From the NCBI GenBank assembly GCA_905205995.1, contig CAJLFU010000044.1, positions 1 through 14,967 of the forward strand: 14,967 nucleotides of DNA, in the 5' to 3' direction. Positions 13,364-14,967 of this stretch are shown here, in pieces. The position numbers and the translations under genes are program-made. The DNA comes from an uncultured Haemophilus sp. GTDB taxonomy: Bacteria; Pseudomonadota; Gammaproteobacteria; Enterobacterales; Pasteurellaceae. The notes below the pieces were generated by a model. That model was not told where the DNA came from, made no database searches, and was given only the letters and a program-made list of their open reading frames with translations. How positions within the stretch are numbered: position 1 is the stretch's first letter; every line of letters starts with the position of its first letter.

Positions 13364-14473
13364 TTATTTAAGTTGTGCAAATGCCTGTAATAAATCGGCT
13401 TTGATGTCTTCTACATCTTCTAAACCAACAGAAAAACGCAATAATGTGTTTGTAATACCGCGAGCAACGCGTTCTGCTTCTGGAATATCCATATGGGTTT
13501 GGGTTGCTGGATAGGTAATAAAGCTTTCTGTTCCGCCTAAACTTTCTGCAAAGGTAATCAACTTGATTGATTTTAAGAACGTATTCACCCAATTTTCATC
13601 TTTCAAACGGAAAGAAAGCATACCGCCTTTGTTTGGATATAACACACTATCAATTTGTGGCTGTTGACGTAAAAATTCTGCAATCTCCTTCGCATTATCT
13701 TGATGGCGTTTCATACGTAATGAAAGGGTTTTCATACCACGCACGGTTAACCAAGAATCGAACGGCGAAAGTACGGCACCTGCACCATTTTGTATATAGG
13801 CGATACGATCACAAAGCTCTTGTCCTTTTGCAATAATCAAGCCAACCAAACTATCATTATGACCCGCAATATATTTTGTGCCACTGTGGATTACAATATC
13901 TGCGCCTAAATCTAATGGACGAGATAGCACTGGAGTTAAGAAGGTATTATCCACAATCATTAACAAGTTGTGTTTTTTCGCTAATTTCGCAATTTCTGCT
14001 ACATCACACTCTTCCATTAATGGATTAGATGGCGTTTCAATAAAAATCGCTTTTGTATTTGCTGTAATAGCCGCTTCAATTTCAGCTACAGAAGCGGTAT
14101 TCACATAAACGGGTTTTACGCTGTTATTATTTTTATAAGCAAAATCCAATAAACGATAAGTCCCACCATATACATCACTTGACAAAATCCATTCATCTGG
14201 AGCTTTAAATAAGTTCATCAATACTTGAATTGCTGCCATACCCGAAGCAAAAGCAAAACCACGATCACCATTTTCTAATTTTGCAACGGTATCTTCCAAA
14301 ACACTACGAGTTGGGTTTTTCGTGCGGGTATAATCAAACCCTGTGCTTTCACCAATCCCATGATGGCCATAAGCCGTTGAAAGATAAATTGGCGTAGAAA
14401 CCGCACCTGTGCGCTCATCACTGCGATTTCCCGCTTGAGCTAATAATGTATCGATAGAATATTGTTGTGTCAT
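13364..14473 (-). CDS. metB: Cystathionine gamma-synthase
   Basis: A 369-residue PLP enzyme of the Cys/Met metabolism family. It would join an acylated homoserine to cysteine to make cystathionine on the way to methionine. Key segments are YTRTKNPTR at 48-56 (phosphate and partner-subunit contacts), FASGMAA at 75-81, IFIETPSNP at 143-151, D175 stacking with the cofactor in VDNTF, the PLP lysine K200 in HSGTKYIAGHND, and SLGGTESFITYPA at 311-323. GAGG precedes the ATG by about 7 bases. I saw no MetJ box (AGACGTCT repeats) upstream. Family members also act as gamma-lyases or O-acetylhomoserine enzymes, so the exact reaction is less sure than the fold. Confidence 0.9.
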   Translation of the reverse strand: MTQQYSIDTLLAQAGNRSDERTGAVSTPIYLSTAYGHHGIGESTGFDYTRTKNPTRSVLEDTVAKLENGDRGFAFASGMAAIQVLMNLFKAPDEWILSSDVYGGTYRLLDFAYKNNNSVKPVYVNTASVAEIEAAITANTKAIFIETPSNPLMEECDVAEIAKLAKKHNLLMIVDNTFLTPVLSRPLDLGADIVIHSGTKYIAGHNDSLVGLIIAKGQELCDRIAYIQNGAGAVLSPFDSWLTVRGMKTLSLRMKRHQDNAKEIAEFLRQQPQIDSVLYPNKGGMLSFRLKDENWVNTFLKSIKLITFAESLGGTESFITYPATQTHMDIPEAERVARGITNTLLRFSVGLEDVEDIKADLLQAFAQLK

Positions 14474-14680
14474 AATTTACCTCTAAAACATGCAAAAATT
14501 TGACCGCACTTTTCTTGATTTAATGGCGAACAAAACGCTCCAATTTTGTCATAAAGCCACTCACGATAAAAGTAGAAATTGAAAACTCTGTGAAAATTAT
14601 ATTCTTGAGCCAAATTTTGCTGTAATTTCAACCGAAACGAAGATTTTTTCAACATTTGAATTTTTTTTTAAGATCTTCGA
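14474..14680. other. Intergenic region without a recognised gene
   Basis: Between metB and the tRNA promoter. It contains one uptake signal core (14503-14511) and a run of nine T at 14651-14659. Short open frames here show no family features. Confidence 0.6.
14503..14511 (-). repeat. DNA uptake signal sequence core
   Basis: Perfect ACCGCACTT in the metB leader region, about 30 bases upstream of its start codon. Confidence 0.9.
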
Positions 14681-14708
14681 TTGACAGAATTTCAAATTCC
14701 CGTAAAAT
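14681..14708 (+). promoter_or_regulatory. Promoter of the tRNA operon
   Basis: A perfect -35 TTGACA (14681-14686) and a -10 TAAAAT (14703-14708) separated by 16 bases, about 20 bases before the first tRNA. The bases after the -10 box (gcaccgc) are GC-rich, as in stringently controlled stable-RNA promoters. Confidence 0.85.
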
Positions 14709-14728
14709 GCACCGCACTAACAGCGTAT

Positions 14729-14804
<76 letters not shown>

Positions 14805-14811
14805 AACTAAC

Positions 14812-14885
14812 GGCGTGTTAGCAAAGCGGTTATGCACTGGATTGCAAATCCATGTAGCTCGGTTCGACTCCGGGACACGCCTCCA
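14812..14885 (+). tRNA. tRNA-Cys (anticodon GCA)
   Basis: A 74-base tRNA with acceptor ggcgtgt/acacgcc, anticodon loop ttGCAaa in the stem tggat/atcca, T-loop ggttcgactcc and encoded CCA. It follows tRNA-Gly by 7 bases. Confidence 0.97.
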
Positions 14886-14913
14886 TAACCACGCAGTTAG
14901 TTAATCACTCAAT

Positions 14914-14967
14914 GCCCGAGTGGTGGAATCGGTAGACACAAGGGATTTAAAATCCCTCGCCTTTCGA
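14914..14967 (+). tRNA. tRNA-Leu (anticodon UAA), cut by the window end
   Basis: Starts gcccgagtggtggaatcggtagacac, the class II leucine D-arm. The anticodon arm is aggga/tccct with loop ttTAAaa, reading UUA. The variable arm and 3' half lie beyond the window. Confidence 0.92.

Overview
The window comes from a Haemophilus-type member of the Pasteurellaceae, with Haemophilus parainfluenzae or a close relative the most likely source. Ten perfect copies of the 9-base core of the Haemophilus DNA uptake signal (AAGTGCGGT or its complement) are scattered through it. The artPIQM, gmhA, ATP-dependent ligase, trxA and metB proteins are of the Haemophilus kind. The species call is an inference. No stretch longer than about 255 bases lacks a gene.

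Positions 1-8207 hold an accessory island, almost all on the minus strand. Read in transcription order it encodes a WYL-domain regulator, an NT5C/HAD nucleotidase with an extra C-terminal part, a zinc-less SIRT5-like sirtuin, a 66-residue stand-alone FtsK gamma domain, a zinc-ribbon sirtuin, a PP2C phosphatase, an AT-rich PD-(D/E)XK nuclease-like protein and an AAA+ ATPase that runs off the left edge. A RhuM-Fic protein lies between the two sirtuin units on the opposite strand. The units NT5C-sirtuin, FtsK gamma-sirtuin-PP2C-nuclease and AAA are each preceded by the same element: a 17-bp dyad (RCGACA-N5-TGTCGC), exactly 9 bases, then a -10 box (TATCAT, TATAAT or TAAAAT). None of the three has a good -35 box. 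I infer one regulon, most simply controlled by the WYL protein, which has no such site itself. The sirtuins, phosphatase, nucleotidase and KOPS-type DNA-binding domain suggest a DNA- or NAD-linked stress or anti-phage response. I do not recognise the whole assembly as a named system.

Upstream of the AAA gene, the shared promoter overlaps a 14-bp hairpin that contains the AAA ribosome-binding site. Transcripts reading through from the nuclease gene would fold the site away. Transcripts from the local promoter would begin past the first arm and leave it free.

Positions 8249-14967 look like core genome. They hold the artPIQM arginine ABC transporter operon behind a tandem ARG-box promoter, gmhA for LPS heptose synthesis, and a secreted LigE-type DNA ligase behind a CRP-S (Sxy-dependent competence) site. 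Then come trxA, metB and a tRNA operon (Gly-GCC, Cys-GCA, and Leu-UAA cut by the right edge) with its own promoter. Terminators separate the art operon from the island, gmhA from artP, and ligase from trxA.
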